NCBI RefSeq assembly: GCF_949987535.1
Contig: NC_080081.1
Location: 65,059,603-65,123,602, forward strand
Length of the DNA: 64,000 nt
From: Balaenoptera acutorostrata
Lineage: Eukaryota; Chordata; Mammalia; Artiodactyla; Balaenopteridae
Reading direction: 5' to 3'
Made by a program: the position numbers and the translations under genes. Under the pieces are notes generated by a model, which saw only the letters and a program-made list of their open reading frames with translations, made no database searches and was not told the DNA's origin. Numbering within the stretch: position 1 is the first letter of the stretch; each line of letters begins with the position of its first letter. Below, one piece after another: positions 58,501 through 64,000 of the stretch.

Positions 58501-59221
58501 CTCCAGGTAGGCTCCTCAGAAGAACCTTTTGGTTCTTTTATTGATTGTGTGCTCATTACTGCAATGGCCTCAGGTGTTCAGTTTGGACAGCCGTGTGAAT
58601 GGTGGTGGCTTTCGCCCACAGAGGCCTCCAAGAGCAGAGGCAGGTGAGGGGCTGAGTTTCGAGCATGTTGGGTGGAATTGGCTGGGGGACGTGTGTGTGT
58701 CCAGCAGGGCTCATATGTGTGAGTCTGAAGTAAGGAGAGGGAGCTGGCCCAGGAATACAGACTGCGGAGTTGTCCAGGTGGGTACCGCAGCCCGGTGGAC
58801 GTGGGTGTGGACGGAATGGCCTAAGGGGAGTCTGTAGAGCAACAGGGGGCTCGCAGTGCAAAAGGCTGAGAACAGTGAGAGGCCACAGGTTGGCAGAAGG
58901 ATAGCCAGTGAAGGAGAAGGAAGAAAGCCAGGCAGAGAGTCATGGAAGCCAAGGGAAGTGAGGGTTTAGGGAAGAAGGGAAAGGGCGACAGATTCCAGTG
59001 CTGCCCAGATGCTGGGCAAGACGAGGGCATGGTGGGCGACCTGGGCGAGAGCAGTGTCGCTGGAGGAGTGGGCACGAGGGTCACTGGTGGGGGGTGAGTG
59101 GAGCGCTGAGCGCAGATGAGCCAGTGGAGCTGGTGAGTGCAGACCGCGCTGGCCCTGAGTTATCTGTGAAAGGAGGATGGAGAGATGCTGGCCAGGGGAG
59201 GACTTGTGACCTGGAGAGAGG

Positions 59222-59247
<26 letters not shown>
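59222..59247 (+). repeat. (GT)n microsatellite
   Basis: Thirteen uninterrupted GT units, likely polymorphic. Confidence 0.95.
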
Positions 59248-59253
<6 letters not shown>

Positions 59254-60819
59254 ACCCTCACGGAGACCTTGTGTTTACGAGTTTGAGCTAGCTTAAATGC
59301 TGATAGGAAGGGGCCAGTAGAGGGGGAGAAGTGGAAGATTCTAGAGAGAGAGGGTAAAATTGATTAGGTCAGAGTCTCTAAGAAAGTACAGAGGAACGGT
59401 ATCCAGCCTGGAACGGAATATTATGGTGTAATCCATATTTTTCAAATAAGAGTTCAAATTAAAGCATTAGCAGAAAATTCTGTAGAGATTTCGCCCATGT
59501 TGAAGAAACAGTTGTTAATGATTTAACTTCTGTGCATCTAGGATGATATCAGCTCTGTACCATCCATTGGAGAAGTAAGAAAACAGTAAACCAAATCATT
59601 TTCTGAAGGGCTTAGTTCTCTCTAGAAACATGGGTAAGAAAGGCTGGCTAGAATAATTTATATCCTCACCTACATCATTTGGCAGAAACTAATCAAAACT
59701 TTCATTTAGTTCAGCACTGCTATTGGGCGGCACACAGTTGTCTCAGATTGGCCAGAAATCCAGGCAGTAACAAAAGCACCAGCCTTACTTAGTGTGCCTC
59801 ACGAAGATGGCTTACTTTTTTCCTGTTTTCTCCTAATGCTGTAATTTGAACATTTTGTTTTTGATATCTTTTTTTTCTTATTCAGGAACATTTTATATTT
59901 TCAAAGTATTTAGGAATTCTTTAATTAGAAAAATAAAGGCAGTGGGATTATCTTTCAGGTTCTAAAAGTACCCATGAATTAAATCACTCACATCCCCCTC
60001 TTAAAAAACACAACAAAACCTTAAATCACATTGCTGTTAAGTTTTCTTATAGTAAGAAATAAGACCAACCTGCACTAGAGTACAAAAACCTGAAATTCTT
60101 AAAAAAAAAAAAAAAAAAACCCTGAAGTGCTGAGCATGAAAATAATTTATTGATTAGACATCTGGTTTATTCAAGCATAAGGCCTACCAAAGATAGAATT
60201 AACACAGCTCATGGAATAGGAAAAAAACCCCATCCAGCACCTGCTTTGTCTCAGATTTCCTGGGGACAAAATGTATGCATTCTGTACTACAGCCTCACCC
60301 TAAAGCATCCACATGTGCTTGATATTAACTTGAACAGGATGTGAGAAACTTTCTGTACACTCAACCTGGCAAGCATCATTAGTGATGCAATCTTCAGAAA
60401 CATTCTTAGGCACACAAGAAATAGCACTGCCTGCAGTGAGAGTCTTTGACAAAGAAAAGAATATCATTAAATATAATCTTACACATAGGAAGAAAAATAT
60501 ACACACTTTTGCCAATGGATTGCTTCACATATCAGGAAAAATGTCACAATCAGAGATTTTCTTTCGATGAGATTAAAACACCGATACTCAACTTTTAATG
60601 TTTTTGATATCTTTTTTACCCCTTTTTATCTTTTAATATCCACTAGTTATCTACCATCTTGCTAATAACATTCTCTAGTCGTCTTTGTTTTATTATCTGC
60701 AGTATATTTACTTTTTATAGACTATTCTTCTGTCTGTTTTAGTAAAGACAAGTAGCATTATTATGAAGCTTTGATAACTAAAAAACTTTAAATTATTTTA
60801 TTTTCACCAGGGAAGTTAA

Positions 60820-61224
<405 letters not shown>

Positions 61225-61340
61225 TTCCATACCTGTACAAACTAAAGATATTTTATATAAAATGGTTAGATACCTTCATATGTTAATATTTTTCTAAACT
61301 CATTCCCTATTGTAATAAAGTTAGTCTAAGCAAGGCCCTT
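61225..61340 (+). terminator. ALG11: ALG11 proximal 3' UTR and polyadenylation signal
   Basis: AATAAA at 61314-61319, 90 bp after the stop, followed by a T-containing downstream stretch ('gttagtctaag'). This would give a short 3' UTR. Distal signals further on (for example AATAAA at about 63962) could serve longer forms. Confidence 0.6.
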
Positions 61341-64000
61341 AGCAGTATGTATATAACCAAGGTATTTATTTCAGTGGAACCAGGCAAAATTACCTAAGTG
61401 GAAAAGGTAACCTTATATAGTTTAAATATAAAAATTTTAGAGTAGTGTTTGGTCTCAAATTCTGAAAAATATGGGTCTGAAAGAAAAAAATGAACAATCT
61501 TAATTTTGGTATAATCCGTATTTTTAAAATCCTATTTATCAAATCACTTTACTTTAGAAATCAGGAAAGAGAATTTCCTTTTAGAAAAAAGGAAATATTG
61601 GGGAAAAAATGGGTGATTGATAATTGATTAGTACTTCAGAATTATTTTGACATTTTTGGAACACAGAAAAATTCTGGTACGTTTAAATTCAAGCAGTATT
61701 GTGGATAAAATTTTTGAATCTATCTAATGATCCTCTTAAAAGAACAAAAACTTTAAGCAGACTTAATCATGTTCTAAAAGCATGTAGTCAAAAGACAGGC
61801 TCACTGTGATTGCTCTATGTGTGTGCGTGGGCATGTAGAGACCAGGGTACTGCCAGTAATCCTATCCATTAACTAGGTATTTGTGAAAATAGTTTTATGT
61901 TTAGTGCTATCAGTACATTTTTATGGACCTCTCATTATCCCTTAACATTTTCACGTCCCAGAGGCTGTAAGTCAGCTTTTTGAAGTCATTCAAGAGGTCT
62001 GAGTCAGAACATCGCGGTAAGTTGTTTTTCTGATATTGAAGATATAATATTTGGATCCATCCGCGTGGTCTCTGTAATCAGCATCATGCATTGTAAGATA
62101 GTGAGGTGGCATTTTGAAAACAGCACTGGACTAGCAGGTGGAAAAGCTGGACCTGACCTCAGCTTCATCATTTACAAACATCTGACCTTTTGACACGAAA
62201 GCTGCTCCCTAATCTTTCTGAGTGTCAGCTTTCTCTGTAACCTGGAGATGGTAATGGCTGTCCTCACTGCCTTTCATAGTCGTAATGAAAACAGGGAACA
62301 GAGAAAGTATGTGAAAGTACTTTGAAAATTATAAAAGTTAGTTTAAAGGTAACAATGTATAGTAAATGTCTTCTAGAATCCTATCTTTATCAATGCATTA
62401 CAATCCTATGTAGATTCTTGTTACTAAGCCAGTAACTAGGAATCAGTATAATTTAACAGGACTCCTATCCTGAATAACTAGCATGGAAAAGTGAATATAT
62501 ATATATATGCAGATATGGCTGTTGAGACTATAACTTTTGGCATTTTCTGCATACATAATCAGTTCCTTCTAGTTCAGTAAATTGACCTCCTCCACAGTCT
62601 GATACACCTTTGTGTTAGGGGCATGTGAAAGAGGTACATTTTTCCTTTCCAGTCTCCTCTCGTCCATTCGTCAATCCAACCAGCTTCGTTATCTGCTTCC
62701 AGTTACATTATTGATTTGTCTGCAGGCCATCTTCTGTCATCAGATCAAAAAGCACCAAAACAAAGTCCCAGGATGTTCTGACACACCAGAGTAGCTTTGT
62801 GTTGGAGAGTATTCAATTTAGAAAAGAAAAACTGGTGGAAATTGGAGCTGGAAGGAGCCATACAAATTCTCTAGTCCAATTTTCTCTTATTTTCAACTTT
62901 ACAGACAGGAACAATTTAAAGAACTTTGATTCTGTCAGTATCACAAAGTTGTTTAATGACAAAATCAGGATTACCACCCGGGGGTCCTGACCCCCAGCCC
63001 GGTGCTTTTCCTTATCTTATAGCTAGTCTTTGAGGTAAGATTCACTACCATTGCCCACTCAGCCTACCCACCTACCCAAAGAAAATCATGGGACTGAAGA
63101 TAAAGAGATTGAAATGGACAGAGCAAAAGTAGAGGATATTGGAAAGGAAGAAAGGATTCTGAAATTCCACAAAACATTTTTTAAGCTAATTTCTTCAAAA
63201 TGATTTTCATTTATCACAAACCTATCATTAGAAAATTTGCATATATGTTTCTTTTCAGTGTTCCTAATGTGGTGTTAAATGTTTGTTTGTTTCTGAATAC
63301 TTGATACCATGAAGAATGTCAAAGCAATATGTCAGCTACTGTCTGCCTGGAGAAATTGAGTGACTATTAATTCCTGTAAGACACTGCTTTTGAGTGGTCC
63401 AAACATGCTGTTTTGAACCTACAGCAGTGGTAATTCACATTCTTATTTCCAGTTGTGCATAACAAACTACATGTTACATGTTCTTTGTATAGTAATTATT
63501 TGTATCTAAATATGATTTAGATTTAATAGGTACAAAGTCTATATCTAAATAAGATCTAAAGAAGTGGTTTTATTATCTTAGATACTTTTCCCAGTTCAGT
63601 GCCTTTATACCCCTCATGTAGTCTCCCAATTCTGAATTATTTATTATCTACTGCTAATATTCCCAAGCTCCACATGCCAAGAATTTTTTTTAAAGAAAGA
63701 AAAAAAGTTTTTAAAGGCAAAACAAAACTGTTTTGCCTCTTGTACCCAAGAATAGGTTGTCAGGTTTAATAGATTTTTTTTAATGAATTCAGACATATAA
63801 AATACTACAGAGCTTCATACACTTTAATAATTTCCAGGGTATTTTACAAAGTCATATTCCAGACAAAATTATGAGATAGGGGCCAGTGTGATTATCAGTG
63901 CTTTCAGAATATTTGTGTATTTAATTATGTAAATGTACCCTAGAGTCCAGAACTATGATATGAATAAATAAATGAAGGTGTGTCTGCTAAATATGTCAAT
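61341..64000. other. ALG11 distal 3' UTR or intergenic flank
   Basis: A/T-rich sequence without a recognised gene. A MIR-like segment lies at about 62119-62330 ('tggtaatggctgtcctcact') and an old repeat near 62840-62980. I see no UTP14-like coding sequence here. Confidence 0.7.

Overview
This is a stretch of mammalian nuclear DNA, most likely from a cetacean. The coding sequence is mammalian. The introns are full of tRNA-derived CHR-type SINEs (heads reading 'cttccctggtggcgcagtgg', A-rich AAATAAATAAA tails) and of cetartiodactyl-type L1 3' ends. I saw no ruminant BovB-type LINE. The species call is an inference from repeat content; I could not run a search.

Two genes sit head to head. On the minus strand is the 5' part of ATP7B, the copper-transporting P-type ATPase: exon 1 (45517-45570), exon 2 (7722-8910) and exon 3 (1428-1685), with introns 1 and 2 complete and intron 3 running off the left edge. 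These exons encode the N-terminal tail, metal-binding domains 1-4 and the first half of domain 5. The ATPase core lies outside the window. On the plus strand is the whole coding sequence of ALG11, the ER alpha-1,2-mannosyltransferase of N-glycan assembly, in four exons (46589-46632, 52731-52961, 57011-57942, 60953-61224). The spliced CDS is 1479 nt, 492 codons plus stop, with consistent phases and GT/AG borders. The start codons are about 1.0 kb apart across a GC-rich, CpG-island-like interval with CCAAT boxes, GC boxes, metal-response-like cores near ATP7B and a YY1/ETS composite on the ALG11 start codon. This fits a shared bidirectional promoter.

Layout: 1-1427 ATP7B intron 3; 1428-1685 exon 3; 1686-7721 intron 2; 7722-8910 exon 2; 8911-45516 the 36.6-kb intron 1, packed with nested repeats (L1 in L1, a near full-length Tigger1 DNA transposon with three insertions, several LTRs) but also holding a repeat-poor block at about 22.3-29.1 kb; 45517-46588 ATP7B exon 1 and the promoter; 46589-61224 ALG11; 61225-64000 ALG11 3' UTR and flank.

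The genes share no pathway. ATP7B moves copper into the secretory pathway and bile; ALG11 adds mannoses four and five to the dolichol-linked oligosaccharide. I found no undescribed multi-gene system and do not claim one. The observations most worth checking are two mariner-derived hairpins resembling the bovine miR-2284/2285 family, a tandem splice donor 4 nt apart in ALG11 exon 2, two retro-insertions that look like L1 3' transductions, a layered hAT/L1/SINE/MER20 nest in ALG11 intron 1, and a short upstream ORF just before the ATP7B start.
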